Assembly (NCBI GenBank): GCA_902810075.1
Contig: LR778135.1
Location: forward strand, 1,240,001-1,304,000
Direction of reading: 5' to 3'
DNA from: Ruminococcaceae bacterium BL-6
GTDB lineage: Bacteria; Bacillota; Clostridia; Oscillospirales; Acutalibacteraceae
Length of the DNA: 64,000 nucleotides
Below, piece after piece: positions 54,970 through 64,000 of this stretch; the first letter of the stretch is position 1, and every line of letters begins with the position of its first letter. The notes under the pieces are model-generated. The model made no database searches, was not told the origin of the DNA, and saw only the letters and a program-made list of their open reading frames with translations. The translations under genes were made by a program, and so were the position numbers.

Positions 54970-54998
54970 TTGACATTCTAAAATGCTCGGGATATAAT
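54970..54998 (+). promoter_or_regulatory. Promoter of the glycine-cleavage operon
   Basis: TTGACA (54970-54975), 17 bp, TATAAT (54993-54998): perfect consensus, about 50 bp before the riboswitch. Confidence 0.85.
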
Positions 54999-55047
54999 TA
55001 ATTCCATAAAATGAAGAATGAAAACTGAATATTTTGTATGATTAGCA

Positions 55048-55222
55048 CGGGAGAGACCTTTAAAAAGGCACCGAAGAAGTAAGCTGCAAGCATGTCGACT
55101 TGTAATGAACCTTTCAGGTAAAAGTGACCGTACTAGGACATAACTCTGAAAAGACGGTTTCGCACCGGCACCGGAGGAGCAATACCGTACGGAAGCGTAT
55201 GGTGGAATCTCTCAGGTCGATA
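55048..55222 (+). ncRNA. Tandem glycine riboswitch
   Basis: Aptamer 1 (about 55048-55137) has GGGAGAGACC, GGCACCGAAGAAGTAA, CCTTTCAGG and AGGACA. Aptamer 2 (about 55138-55222) has ACTCTG, GCACCGGAGGAGCAA, AATCTCTCAGG and the closing CAGAG. This two-aptamer layout is the classical gcvT leader. The P1 strand CAGAG of aptamer 2 is also the start of the terminator stem, so glycine binding should prevent termination (ON switch). Confidence 0.93.
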
Positions 55223-55223
55223 A

Positions 55224-55270
55224 CAGAGATAAGACGACACGACGAGTGTTTGTCTTATCTCTGTTTTTTT
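55224..55270 (+). terminator. Riboswitch expression-platform terminator
   Basis: 12-bp perfect arms CAGAGATAAGAC (55224-55235) and complement (55252-55263), then seven T. Its left arm is shared with P1 of aptamer 2. Confidence 0.92.
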
Positions 55271-55420
55271 ATTCTGGTTACCTCGCAAGATCAACTGCAT
55301 GTTTGACCCGGCGAAACGGATGATGTTGGCCTTACAAGCCCCTTTTGCAATGGACGGACAGTGATCGAACAATCGAGTTGCGCTTATGGCAAAAAAATGA
55401 TGGCGAGAGGAAGTAATTTT

Positions 55421-56509
55421 ATGAAACAAACTCCACTGTATGAAAAGCACTGTGCCCTTGGGGGTAAAATGATTGATTTTGGCGGGTGGCTCATGCCCGT
55501 CCAATACAGCGGGATTTTGGATGAACACGAGCATGTGCGAAATGCCGCCGGCCTCTTCGATGTTTCTCACATGGGTGAAATCAAAGTGGAAGGAGAAGGC
55601 GCAGCCTCGTACCTCCAGAAACTGGTGACAAACGATCTGTCAGGGGCCGCCCCCGGGCGGGCCATCTATTCGCCGATGTGTTATCCCAGCGGGGGCGTCG
55701 TCGACGACCTGTTGATTTACAAGCTGTCTGAGAAATCCTATCTGGTTGTCGTGAATGCCGCAAACACCGACAAGGATTTCTCCTGGTTCGAGCAGCAACT
55801 GTCGGACAATGTAAAAATTAAGAATGTATCGGAGCGGTACGCGCAGCTTGCCATCCAAGGACCTAACGCACAGAAAATACTACAGACACTCACAGATGTT
55901 TCACTGGATGAAATCAAGTTCTACCGTTTTCAGAGCGGCGTACCGGTCTGCGGAATTCAGTCCATTGTTTCAAGAACGGGATATACCGGCGAAGACGGCT
56001 TTGAAATCTACCTGCCCTCGGAAAAAGCTGCGAGCCTATGGGATGCGCTTTTAACAGCCGGCGGCGAACTTGGGCTTGTTCCTGCGGGGCTCGGCGCGCG
56101 CGACACCCTCCGCTTTGAAGCGGCCCTGCCGCTTTATGGCCATGAGCTGTCAGAAGAAATCTCTCCTCTTGAAGCGGGGCTTGGCAGGTTCGTCAGATTC
56201 GGAAAGAACGATTTTATCGGCCGGGAAGCGTTGATCCGGCAACACGAGACGGGGCCCCGCCGCAAACTGGTCGGTTTTGAAATGACGGGCAGAGGGATTG
56301 CCAGACATGGTTTTATTGTTATGGCACAGGGCATACGGATCGGTTCGGTGACAACCGGAAATTATTCGCCGACTTTGAAAAAGAATCTTGGCCTTGCGCT
56401 CATCGATTCTGATTTCTCAGGAGAAAATTTTGAGATCGTGATCCGCGAAAAGGCCGTGGAGGCCGCCGTTATATCGCTTCCGTTTTACACGAAAAAATAT
56501 AAAAAATAA
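55421..56509 (+). CDS. gcvT: Aminomethyltransferase (T protein)
   Basis: 362 residues from the ATG behind GAGAGGAAG. GcvT fold: MIDFGGWLMPVQY, GLFDVSHMGEI, VTNDLSG and GARDTLRFEAALPLYGHEL. It takes the aminomethyl group from lipoyl-GcvH to make methylene-THF and ammonia. First gene of the gcv operon. Confidence 0.96.
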   Translation: MKQTPLYEKHCALGGKMIDFGGWLMPVQYSGILDEHEHVRNAAGLFDVSHMGEIKVEGEGAASYLQKLVTNDLSGAAPGRAIYSPMCYPSGGVVDDLLIYKLSEKSYLVVVNAANTDKDFSWFEQQLSDNVKIKNVSERYAQLAIQGPNAQKILQTLTDVSLDEIKFYRFQSGVPVCGIQSIVSRTGYTGEDGFEIYLPSEKAASLWDALLTAGGELGLVPAGLGARDTLRFEAALPLYGHELSEEISPLEAGLGRFVRFGKNDFIGREALIRQHETGPRRKLVGFEMTGRGIARHGFIVMAQGIRIGSVTTGNYSPTLKKNLGLALIDSDFSGENFEIVIREKAVEAAVISLPFYTKKYKK

Positions 56510-56527
56510 TGAAAAGGGGTTTTATGC

Positions 56528-56911
56528 ATGAGCGGCACAAAAGGGATGCGTTTTACCAAAGAACACGAATGGGTAAAATGCGAGGAAGGTAAAGTATATA
56601 TCGGCATTACTGATTACGCGCAAAAGGAGCTCGGCGATATCGTCTTCGTGGAGCTGCCGGAAGTGGGCCGTGAACTTGAGAGCGGCGATATGATCTGCAC
56701 CGTTGAATCGGTCAAAACCGTTTCCGATGTCTACACGCCGCTGAACGGTCAGGTGGTGGAGGTAAACAGCGGTCTGATGGAAAACCCCGGGCTGATCAAC
56801 AAAGATCCCTACGGCAGCTTTATCGCAGTGCTCCAAACATCAGATCCTTCCGTTCTTGAAAAATTGATGGATGAAGCGGCGTACAAAAAGTTTTGTGAAG
56901 AGGAGAAATGA
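56528..56911 (+). CDS. gcvH: Glycine cleavage H protein
   Basis: 127 residues. Lipoyl-carrier fold with the modified Lys63 in VESVKTVSD (usual form ESVKAASD) and conserved THEHEWV-like EHEWVKCEEG. It shuttles the aminomethyl group between P, T and L proteins. AAAAGGGG site, 18 bp after gcvT. Confidence 0.96.
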   Translation: MSGTKGMRFTKEHEWVKCEEGKVYIGITDYAQKELGDIVFVELPEVGRELESGDMICTVESVKTVSDVYTPLNGQVVEVNSGLMENPGLINKDPYGSFIAVLQTSDPSVLEKLMDEAAYKKFCEEEK

Positions 56912-58260
56912 AGATGGCGGGATATATTCCAAATACCATCGGGCAGCAGGAACAAATGCTGTCCGAGATAGGAATGTCTTCTTTTGAAGAGCTTTTTGCC
57001 GATATCCCCGAAAGCGTGCGGCTCAAACGGCGCCTCAACCTTCCATCCGCCCAATCCGAGCCGGAAGTGATGGCGCGTTTGCGCAAAATAGCCCTCAAGA
57101 ACTGCGACACGGACACTTATGCCTGTTTCCTCGGCGCGGGCGCCTATGACCATTACATACCGGCGGTGATACGCCACCTGGTTTCAAGGCAGGAATTTGC
57201 AACGGCTTATACGCCTTATCAGCCGGAAATCAGTCAGGGAACGCTTCAGGCAATCTTTGAATACCAGACCCTGATCTGTGAACTGACCGGCATGGATGTT
57301 GCCAATGCCTCCATGTACGACGGGGCGACCGCGCTGGCCGAGGCCGCCACCATGGCGTGCGGCGTGAAAAAAAGGCGGAAGATCCTGGTGCCCGAAACTG
57401 TGAACCCGCAGAGCCGCGAGGTCGTCTCCACCTACGCCCGTTTCAGGGGCAACGAGGTAATCAATACTGGCAGCGCCGACGGGCAGGCGGACCTCTCCGA
57501 GCTTGAACAGCGCGTCACCGGGGAGACGGCAGTCATTCTGATTCAGTCGCCGAATTTCTTCGGCTGTATGGAAGATGTTGCCGCAATCGCGGAGCTCGCC
57601 CATCAAAAGGGTGCGCTGCTCGTCGTCAGCTGCGACCCTGTTTCGCTTGCGCTCCTCAAGGATCCGGGCGAGCTCGGGGCGGATGTTGCGGTCGGCGAAG
57701 GGCAGAGTCTCGGAAATCCGCTTGAATTCGGCGGCCCTTATCTCGGATTTTTTGCCGCAAAGAAAGAGCTGATGCGGAAAATGCCCGGCAGAATTGTCGG
57801 CAGAACCGTCGATCAGAATGGCAGAACCGGCTTTGTCCTGACCCTGCAGGCAAGGGAACAGCATATCCGCCGCGAAAAGGCAACCTCCAATATTTGCTCA
57901 AACGAGGCGCTCAACGCCTTGGCGGCAACCATCTATCTTTCGCTGCTGGGCAAGCAGGGGCTTAGGGAGGTGGCGCTGCAGTGCGCGCGCAAGTCGTATT
58001 ATGCCTACAACCGCTTACTTCAATCCGGAGCGTTCGAGCCGGCTTTTCGCGCGCCCTACTTCCAGGAATTCACGGTAAAATACCGCGGCAGCGTGGAAAA
58101 GCTGAACGCGGCCCTGCTGAAAGAAAAAATCATCGGCGGCTTTGACGCGGCTCAGTGCTACGACAAGCTCCACGGCCACTGGATCGTGGCCGTGACCGAA
58201 AAAAGGACACGTCAGGAAATCGACACTCTTGTGGCAAAGGCGGTGACATGCAGTGACTGA
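56908..58260 (+). CDS. gcvPA: Glycine dehydrogenase subunit 1 (P protein alpha)
   Basis: 450 residues; the start overlaps the gcvH stop (ATGA; a second ATG lies 6 nt on). It corresponds to the N-terminal half of one-chain Gcv[30 protein letters not shown] and [14 protein letters not shown]. It pairs with gcvPB to decarboxylate glycine. Confidence 0.95.
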   Translation: MKMAGYIPNTIGQQEQMLSEIGMSSFEELFADIPESVRLKRRLNLPSAQSEPEVMARLRKIALKNCDTDTYACFLGAGAYDHYIPAVIRHLVSRQEFATAYTPYQPEISQGTLQAIFEYQTLICELTGMDVANASMYDGATALAEAATMACGVKKRRKILVPETVNPQSREVVSTYARFRGNEVINTGSADGQADLSELEQRVTGETAVILIQSPNFFGCMEDVAAIAELAHQKGALLVVSCDPVSLALLKDPGELGADVAVGEGQSLGNPLEFGGPYLGFFAAKKELMRKMPGRIVGRTVDQNGRTGFVLTLQAREQHIRREKATSNICSNEALNALAATIYLSLLGKQGLREVALQCARKSYYAYNRLLQSGAFEPAFRAPYFQEFTVKYRGSVEKLNAALLKEKIIGGFDAAQCYDKLHGHWIVAVTEKRTRQEIDTLVAKAVTCSD

Positions 58261-59719
58261 TCCTGTAAAGACGATTTTTGACAGAAGCGTGCCGGGCAGA
58301 ACCGGCTTTTCACTTCCGGCCTGCGATGTCCCGGAGCTCGAACCGAGTGAAATGATCCCGGAGCAATTCCTGCGCAGCCGGGCGCCGGGGCTTCCTGAAT
58401 TGAGCGAAACGGATGTCGTCCGTCATTTCACGGGGCTCTCCCGTAAAAATTACGGCGAGGACTCCGGGTTTTATCCGCTGGGCTCCTGCACGATGAAATA
58501 CAATCCGAAGGTGAATGAGGACGCGGCCGCGCTTGCCGGTTTTGAAAAGATCCATCCGCTCCAGCCGGAACAGACGGTGCAGGGCTGCCTTCAGATTTTA
58601 TTTGAGCTTGATAAAATGCTGGCGGAAATAACAGGGGTGGAGCGCATGACGTTTCAGCCCGCCGCCGGCGCGCACGGCGAACTGACCGGTCTGATGATGA
58701 TCAAGGCTTACCACGAGAGCCGGGGCGACACGAAACGCACGAAAATTCTGGTTCCCGATTCGGCGCACGGCACGAACCCGGCGTCTTCCGCGGCCGCGGG
58801 CTTTGACGTTGTTGAAATCAAATCCGACAAGCGCGGCAACGTTGATCTTGAAGATTTAAAAAACCATATCGGAGAAGATACGGCCGGCATGATGCTCACG
58901 AACCCCAATACGCTCGGTCTGTTCGACGAGCATATTCTTGAAATTTCCGAAGCGATCCATGCCGCGGGCGGCCTGCTTTATTATGACGGCGCCAACGCCA
59001 ACGCCATTGTCGGCGTCTGCCGGCCGGGCGACATAGGATTCGACGTGGTTCATCTGAATCTGCACAAAACTTTCAGCACGCCGCACGGCGGCGGCGGCCC
59101 GGGGTCAGGGCCGGTCGGCGTCACGAAAAAGCTGGTTCCTTTTCTGCCCGGCCCGCTTGTTGAATTTGAAAACGGCGTCTACCGTTTCGATCGGAATCGC
59201 CCCGGCTCCATCGGCCGTGTCAAAGCGTTCTTCGGCAATTTCGGCGTGATCGTGAAAGCCTACACCTACCTGTGCTCCATCGGAGCGGAAGGCCTTGCTC
59301 AGGTTTCCCGCGCCGCGGTTCTGAACGCAAACTACCTGCGGGTGAAGCTCAAGGACTATTACGGCATCGCTTATGACCGCGCCTGCATGCATGAATTCGT
59401 CCTCTCCGCGTCCTCCCAGAAAGCGTCGAACGGCGTGACCGCGAACGATATTGCGAAACGGCTGATTGATTTCAGTTTTCATCCGCCGACAGTCTATTTC
59501 CCGCTGATCGTGCACGAGGCGCTGATGATTGAGCCGACGGAGACCGAGAGCAAAGAAACCCTCGACGAGTTCATCGACGCCATGATACAGATCGCAAAGG
59601 AGGCGCGGACCGACCCTGAGCTTGTGAAAACAGCCCCGCATACGACGGCGGTTTCCAGATTTGACGAGACACGGGCGGCTCGCTTCCCGATTCTCACCTG
59701 GCACCGCGACGAGGGATGA
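58253..59719 (+). CDS. gcvPB: Glycine dehydrogenase subunit 2 (P protein beta)
   Basis: 488 residues, GTG start inside the end of gcvPA (8-bp overlap). It carries the PLP-binding Lys in [16 protein letters not shown] and also [14 protein letters not shown] and HGTNPASSA. Catalytic subunit of the P protein. Confidence 0.96.
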   Translation: MTDPVKTIFDRSVPGRTGFSLPACDVPELEPSEMIPEQFLRSRAPGLPELSETDVVRHFTGLSRKNYGEDSGFYPLGSCTMKYNPKVNEDAAALAGFEKIHPLQPEQTVQGCLQILFELDKMLAEITGVERMTFQPAAGAHGELTGLMMIKAYHESRGDTKRTKILVPDSAHGTNPASSAAAGFDVVEIKSDKRGNVDLEDLKNHIGEDTAGMMLTNPNTLGLFDEHILEISEAIHAAGGLLYYDGANANAIVGVCRPGDIGFDVVHLNLHKTFSTPHGGGGPGSGPVGVTKKLVPFLPGPLVEFENGVYRFDRNRPGSIGRVKAFFGNFGVIVKAYTYLCSIGAEGLAQVSRAAVLNANYLRVKLKDYYGIAYDRACMHEFVLSASSQKASNGVTANDIAKRLIDFSFHPPTVYFPLIVHEALMIEPTETESKETLDEFIDAMIQIAKEARTDPELVKTAPHTTAVSRFDETRAARFPILTWHRDEG

Positions 59720-59781
59720 CCTCTGGCAATCATCCTCAGCCGCCGTCCATTACGGCCTGAAAGTTCAGAAAGGATTCAGCG

Positions 59782-60822
59782 ATGCGGTACATTAATGTCG
59801 AGAGCACCGATCCGGCTTTCAACCATGCGCTTGAAGAGTATTTTCTAAAGGAGTCGGACGCCGAGTATTTTATCCTGTGGCGGAACGCGAGCTGCGTATT
59901 GCTCGGCAAAAATCAGAATGCATATGCGGAGATCGACCTTGAATATGTGCGCCGCCACGGCCTTTCGGTGGTTCGGCGCATCACCGGCGGCGGCACGGTT
60001 TTTAACGACCTCGGCAACATGAATTTTGCTTATATCGTAAACGATGACGCCGGCTCAAAACGGGTATTCTCTTCATTCGAGCCCTTTACGCAGCCCATCA
60101 TCAGCGCTCTGCGTTTTCTCGGCGTCAACGCAGAATTGACCGGGCGCAACGACATCACGGTGAGTGGGAAAAAAATATCGGGGAATGCGCAGGCCAGGAC
60201 CCATCATCGCATTTTGCATCATGGAACATTGCTGTTTTCGGCAAATATGTCCGATCTGTCCGCAGCGCTTAAAACGAGGCCGGAAAAATTTCAGGGCAAA
60301 GCCGTGAAGTCCGTTTCGGGCCGCGTTGCCAACATTTGTGATTTTTTGGCGGAACCGATGGATATTCACAGCTTTCGGAGCTATTTGATCGAGTATCTCA
60401 TGGAGCACGACTCCAATTCTATGCCATACGTCCTCACCGGGCATGACGAAGAACAGATCGGGCGGCTTGCACAGAGAAAATATGCAACGTGGGAATGGAA
60501 TTTCGGCAAATCACCCGACTCCGAGTTTGCGCACACGAAAAAATTTCCCGGCGGTTTGATCGACGTCCATTTTGACCTTATAAACGCTTCGCTTTGCAAT
60601 GTGCGGTTATGGGGGGACTTTTTCGGGCAGGAAGATATCGTGAAATTGGAAAAGACGCTCGAGGGAGCGCGCTATGAATATGCAAGTGTGGCGAAGCGTC
60701 TGAACACCCTGGACATCAACGATTACTGCGCGAACATCACGCGGGGGCAGCTGTGTGAGCTGCTGCTTGACGATTCACCGCAGGCAGGCGGGGGCAGTGA
60801 CAGAAAGGAGACTGGAAATTGA
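59782..60822 (+). CDS. lplA: Lipoate--protein ligase A
   Basis: 346 residues, AGAAAGGA site. Catalytic-domain motifs [23 protein letters not shown] and [10 protein letters not shown] (active Lys), plus the C-terminal accessory domain. It activates free lipoate with ATP and attaches it to GcvH. It lies in the gcv operon, 62 bp after gcvPB. Confidence 0.94.
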   Translation: MRYINVESTDPAFNHALEEYFLKESDAEYFILWRNASCVLLGKNQNAYAEIDLEYVRRHGLSVVRRITGGGTVFNDLGNMNFAYIVNDDAGSKRVFSSFEPFTQPIISALRFLGVNAELTGRNDITVSGKKISGNAQARTHHRILHHGTLLFSANMSDLSAALKTRPEKFQGKAVKSVSGRVANICDFLAEPMDIHSFRSYLIEYLMEHDSNSMPYVLTGHDEEQIGRLAQRKYATWEWNFGKSPDSEFAHTKKFPGGLIDVHFDLINASLCNVRLWGDFFGQEDIVKLEKTLEGARYEYASVAKRLNTLDINDYCANITRGQLCELLLDDSPQAGGGSDRKETGN

Positions 60823-61691
60823 ACGCATATCGGAAAAAGCCTGAATGGCTCAAAGTAAAAATTACGGCTGGCGCCGCGAATCACGGGGTGGAAGAGCTTT
60901 TAAAGGATCTTTCCCTGAATACGATCTGCAGAGAGGCAAACTGCCCTAACAGGATGGAATGCTATCACAATCGTACCGCGACTTTTATGATCCTGGGCCG
61001 GTTCTGCACCCGTAACTGCACGTTCTGCAATGTTCTCAAAGGGCGGCCGGAAAAGGTCGACCCGGGCGAGCCCGCCCGTATTGCCGAAGCGGTCGGACGG
61101 TTGGGCCTGCGGCATACGGTGATCACCTCCGTAACGAGGGATGACCTCCCGGACGGCGGAGCCGGCCAATTCGCCGATGTGATCACCGCCGTGCGCAAGA
61201 GGAATCCGCAGACCACCGTTGAAGTGCTGGTGCCGGATTTTAAGCTGAACGAAGATGCAATTCGAAAACTTGTTGAGGCAAAACCCGATGTCATCAATCA
61301 TAATATTGAAACCGTTCCGTCCCTTTATAAAGAAGTCAGGCCCATGGCAGTCTATGAGCGATCCCTTGCGCTGCTTCGAAAAGTTAAAATCCTCGGCGGC
61401 GGGATCCTGACGAAGTCCGGAATCATGCTCGGCCTGGGCGAAACGCGGGATGAGGTGGAACGGGTGCTGCGCGACCTGCGGCGGGCAGGCTGTGACATCC
61501 TGACAATCGGGCAGTATCTCGCTCCGTCTTCCAATCATCATCCCGTAGTCGAATATGTGCATCCCGAAACATTCCAAAAGCTGAAAGCTCTCGGAATGGA
61601 AATGGGGTTCCTGTATGTTGCCTCGTCGCCTCTTGTACGCAGTTCCTACCATGCGGGCGAGGTTTTCAAGGCGGACGCGGTGCGTGAGTAA
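60819..61691 (+). CDS. lipA: Lipoyl synthase
   Basis: 290 residues, TTG start overlapping the lplA stop; AAAGGAG lies 9 nt upstream. It has both Fe-S motifs: the auxiliary-cluster [12 protein letters not shown] (Cys-x4-Cys-x5-Cys) and the radical [11 protein letters not shown]. It inserts two sulfurs into octanoyl chains. With lplA, both salvage and synthesis are covered; no octanoyltransferase lipB is seen in the window. Confidence 0.94.
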   Translation: MNAYRKKPEWLKVKITAGAANHGVEELLKDLSLNTICREANCPNRMECYHNRTATFMILGRFCTRNCTFCNVLKGRPEKVDPGEPARIAEAVGRLGLRHTVITSVTRDDLPDGGAGQFADVITAVRKRNPQTTVEVLVPDFKLNEDAIRKLVEAKPDVINHNIETVPSLYKEVRPMAVYERSLALLRKVKILGGGILTKSGIMLGLGETRDEVERVLRDLRRAGCDILTIGQYLAPSSNHHPVVEYVHPETFQKLKALGMEMGFLYVASSPLVRSSYHAGEVFKADAVRE

Positions 61692-61760
61692 AAGCGATCC
61701 GGTGGCTTGGCTTATATTTAGAAGTTGTATTCACAAGCGAAGATATGATAAAATGAGCAT

Positions 61761-62171
61761 ATGAAAAAAGATGAAAAGCGAAGGCAGGGATACCCAAGCG
61801 ACCTGACCGACAAGCAATGGGCAGAGATAGAACCACTATATTCTGGGTTAAGAGAATATAAGTGGTCAAAACGCGAGTTGACGGATGCCGTTTTGTATTT
61901 TGTCAAAACAGGCTGTCAATGGCGTCATTTACCGCATGACTTTCCACCCTATTCAACAGTACACAGTTTCTATCGGCGCGCTCGGATCAGCGGCCTTTGG
62001 AATAGAATATTGCAACATATGGTGGTAAAGACGCGTGAAGATGCGGGCCGAAAAGCAGAACCGAGCTATGGAATTATCGACTCTCAAAGTGTCAAGACTG
62101 TAGCCGCAAGCGAGAAACGCGGTATTGACGGAGGGAAAAAACGAAAGGACGCAAGCGGCACATCGTCGTAG
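61761..62171 (+). CDS. IS5 family transposase, ORF A
   Basis: 136 residues. An N-terminal DDE-transposase region (LTDKQWAEIEPLY; VKTGCQWRHLPHDFPPYSTVHSFY) and the first catalytic Asp in IIDSQSVKT. The frame ends at 62171. A run of six A at 62136-62141 allows a -1 shift into ORF B (GKKTKGRKRHIVVDVMGNLL in the shifted frame), as known for this IS group. Confidence 0.88.
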   Translation: MKKDEKRRQGYPSDLTDKQWAEIEPLYSGLREYKWSKRELTDAVLYFVKTGCQWRHLPHDFPPYSTVHSFYRRARISGLWNRILQHMVVKTREDAGRKAEPSYGIIDSQSVKTVAASEKRGIDGGKKRKDASGTSS

Positions 62172-62173
62172 AC

Positions 62174-62536
62174 GTGATGGGAAATCTGCTTGCAGTCGTC
62201 GTCCATGCGGCGAATATTCATGACACGAAGTCGGGCATTGAACCGGCAAAACTTGCTTTTAAGCGCTACTCATCCATCCAAAGATTCTGCGCTGACGCGG
62301 GATATCGCGGTACTTTTGTTCTTGATGTGGATAAGGCCCTTGGCCTTGGCGTGGACATTTCGGAAAAAATCAAACCGCACCAGTGGGAAAAGCTTCCCTG
62401 GCGTTGGGTGGTTGAGCGTACCTTTAGTTGGCTGAATAACTCCCGTCGTCTCAGCAAGGATTATGAAATTACTACCGATTCTGCTGAAACTATCGTTAAA
62501 ATCTCTCACTTTCATACACTGCTTAAACGCTTGTGA
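62174..62536 (+). CDS. IS5 family transposase, ORF B
   Basis: The second transposase part, 120 residues as an isolated frame; through frameshifting it begins near 62141. Second catalytic Asp in FCADAGYRG, catalytic Glu in WVVERTFSWLNNSRRL. With ORF A all three DDE residues are present, so the element could be active. Confidence 0.86.
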   Translation: MMGNLLAVVVHAANIHDTKSGIEPAKLAFKRYSSIQRFCADAGYRGTFVLDVDKALGLGVDISEKIKPHQWEKLPWRWVVERTFSWLNNSRRLSKDYEITTDSAETIVKISHFHTLLKRL

Positions 62537-62565
62537 ATACAGGCTCTTAGGAAGGAGTCCTTGAT

Positions 62566-63963
62566 TTGTCTGAATTAGCAGTTGATATTTGCGTGCTGGG
62601 AGCCGGCCCGGCCGGATACGTTGCCGCGATACGCGCGGCCCAGCTTGGGGCCAGGGTCGCGCTCATCGAGAAGGGGGAGCTCGGCGGGACGTGCCTGAAT
62701 CGGGGCTGCATTCCCACAAAGACTTTGTTAAAGACCGCCGCTGTTTATGAAGAAATCGCGCATGCCGGTCATTTCGGGATAAGGCTCTGCAAAGACGCGG
62801 CCAGCGTCGATTCGGCAGCAGTCCTCAAACGCAAAGACACGGTGGTTCGTTTCCTGCGGTCGGGCATTGAACAACTGATGAAAAAAAACGGCGTAACGGT
62901 CTGCAAGGGCGTCGGCAGAATTCAATCGAGCCGCTGCGTGCAGGTGGAGACCGCGAAGGGCGGCCTCACCGTTCGCTGCGATAAACTGATTCTGGCCGCC
63001 GGTTCCGCCCCGCTGGTTCCGCCGATTCCCGGCGCGGACACCGACGGGGTCCTTACAAGCGACGACGCCCTGCAGACGTCCGAGGTGCCGGGCAGCATCG
63101 TCATAGTAGGCGGCGGGGTCATCGGTCTTGAATTCGCCTCTTACTACAGCACTCTCGGTTCGGCGGTAACCGTCGTGGAAATGAAAGATCGGATCCTTCC
63201 CGGAGAAGACGCAGAAATATCGCAGGCGCTGACGCGCCTGATGAAAAAGCGCGGCGTAAAATTCAAGCTGGGCGTAAAAGTGCTGCGCATCGATCGGGCG
63301 GAAGACGGTTTGAACACGCAGATCGAGGAGAAGGGCGCATGCTCTTCCTTCTCCTCCGACAGGGTCCTGATCGCCGTGGGGAGAAAGCTGTGCGGATTGA
63401 CGCCCGACGCCGTCAACCTTGGGCTGAAAGAAAACCGCGGCGCGATTGTTGTGGATGAGCATATGCGGACCTCGGTCGGGGGCGTCTATGCCGCGGGCGA
63501 CGCGACGGGCGGCCGGCTGCTTGCGCATCTGGCCTTCGCTCAGGGGCGGATCGCCGCGGAAAACGCAGCCGGCCTGAATACCAGCGCGGCATCCCTCGTT
63601 GTGCCTGCCTGCGTCTATACGGAACCGGAAGCGGCCTCCGTGGGACTCAATGAGGAGACCGCGAAACAGGCGGGTTTTGACTGCATGGTCGGGCGTTTCG
63701 ATTTTCGCGCCAACGGCCGATCACTGAGCCTTGGCAACCGCGACGGTTTTGTCAAGGTGATTGCCGATAAGAGCAGCGGTGTGTTGCTGGGGGCCTGCAT
63801 CTTCGGACCCGATGCTTCCGAAATGATTTCCGAGCTTACGCTCGCGGTGACGCTCAAAGCAAACATAACCGTGCTTGCCGATATGATACATCCCCATCCC
63901 TCGCTGGCGGAGGCTGTTTCGGAAGCCTGCGCGGACGCACTGGGGAGGGCCATCCATAAGTAG
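62566..63963 (+). CDS. lpdA: Dihydrolipoyl dehydrogenase (L protein)
   Basis: 465 residues, TTG start with AGGAAGGAG 9 nt upstream. FAD-binding GAGPAGYVAAIRAAQLG, redox disulfide GGTCLNRGCIPTK, NAD-binding GGGVIGLEFAS, and the terminal HPHPSLAEA with active His. It reoxidises dihydrolipoyl-GcvH. The IS element ends 19 bp before the start codon, so expression now depends on read-through across the IS or on an IS-borne promoter. Confidence 0.95.
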   Translation: MSELAVDICVLGAGPAGYVAAIRAAQLGARVALIEKGELGGTCLNRGCIPTKTLLKTAAVYEEIAHAGHFGIRLCKDAASVDSAAVLKRKDTVVRFLRSGIEQLMKKNGVTVCKGVGRIQSSRCVQVETAKGGLTVRCDKLILAAGSAPLVPPIPGADTDGVLTSDDALQTSEVPGSIVIVGGGVIGLEFASYYSTLGSAVTVVEMKDRILPGEDAEISQALTRLMKKRGVKFKLGVKVLRIDRAEDGLNTQIEEKGACSSFSSDRVLIAVGRKLCGLTPDAVNLGLKENRGAIVVDEHMRTSVGGVYAAGDATGGRLLAHLAFAQGRIAAENAAGLNTSAASLVVPACVYTEPEAASVGLNEETAKQAGFDCMVGRFDFRANGRSLSLGNRDGFVKVIADKSSGVLLGACIFGPDASEMISELTLAVTLKANITVLADMIHPHPSLAEAVSEACADALGRAIHK

Positions 63964-64000
63964 CTCTGGCCGAGGTAAATGCCTGCATGGGTAAAATTAT

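Larger units (their letters stand above)
61721..62546 (+). mobile_element. IS5 family insertion sequence (IS427-like), complete
   Basis: 826 bp. Terminal inverted repeats: left GAAGTTGTATTCACAAGCG, right (complement) GAGCCTGTATTCACAAGCG, 16 of 19 identical. TTA is duplicated on both flanks (61718-61720 and 62547-62549). It contains two overlapping-frame transposase ORFs and sits between lipA and lpd in the gcv operon. Confidence 0.88.

Noticed and set aside
54665..54973. 102-codon frame before the gcv promoter
   Set aside because: No ribosome site; it runs into the promoter itself and has Cys/Pro-rich chance-like composition.

Overview
The window looks like a chromosomal stretch of a moderately GC-rich anaerobic Firmicute (Clostridia, probably Oscillospiraceae/Ruminococcaceae). 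The evidence is the gene content (single-cluster ferredoxin, DegV, YjdF, a two-subunit glycine decarboxylase GcvPA/GcvPB, formate-tetrahydrofolate ligase, ECF-type folate uptake), AGGAGG-type ribosome sites, frequent TTG/GTG starts, and Gram-positive transporters and two-component systems. The genus assignment is inference. No rRNA, tRNA or CRISPR array was seen.

Layout. 1-5.9 kb: the end of a DegV gene with an apparent frameshift, then a TetR regulator divergent from an MMPL transporter and its exported partner. 6-12 kb: MFS transporter, YjdF under a yjdF riboswitch, ferredoxin, GNAT acetyltransferase, and a short UvrA-like ABC ATPase. 12.2-18.1 kb: a possible signalling-controlled peptide system. 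It holds a 57-residue Cys-rich peptide gene, a radical SAM/SPASM enzyme and an exported NPCBM-like/Ig-like protein. The peptide gene and the exported protein share a near-identical promoter with tandem 9-bp repeats. A LytTR response regulator follows, with a sensor that appears to be split between two proteins, one carrying the phosphoacceptor His and the other the ATPase domain. 18-20 kb: a glycosyltransferase remnant, an Lrp/AsnC regulator, and eight tandem copies of a 71-bp structured repeat; a ninth copy lies at 15.4 kb.

20-40.3 kb: a large histidine-degradation and one-carbon region: ureohydrolase (HutG-like), folate ECF S component, HutI, HutU, a SARP-like BTAD-AAA-TPR regulator, a DapF-fold racemase (possible histidine racemase), a YuiF-type histidine permease, a YfcC-type permease with an M20 amidohydrolase, HutH, cyclodeaminase, FtcD, HutD and formate-THF ligase. 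Histidine would pass through urocanate, imidazolonepropionate and formiminoglutamate, and its formimino carbon would enter tetrahydrofolate. Four promoters here (hutU, the SARP gene, hutH, hutD) carry paired TAGACGT-like heptamers 11-12 bp apart, placed 8-9 bp upstream of the -10 box. This is the known architecture of SARP sites, so the SARP-like protein is the likely regulator.

40.3-53 kb: a patchy accessory zone. It contains remnants (SDR, mobile-element helicase, alpha/beta hydrolase, IS256-type transposase, sugar ABC permease), an intact LanFEG-type ABC exporter with its own two-component system, a second ABC exporter, and a PHP protein with a DeoR regulator. 53-64 kb: MerR plus aldo/keto reductase, then a glycine-cleavage operon behind a tandem glycine riboswitch and terminator (gcvT, gcvH, gcvPA, gcvPB, lplA, lipA, lpd). 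An IS5-family element sits between lipA and lpd.
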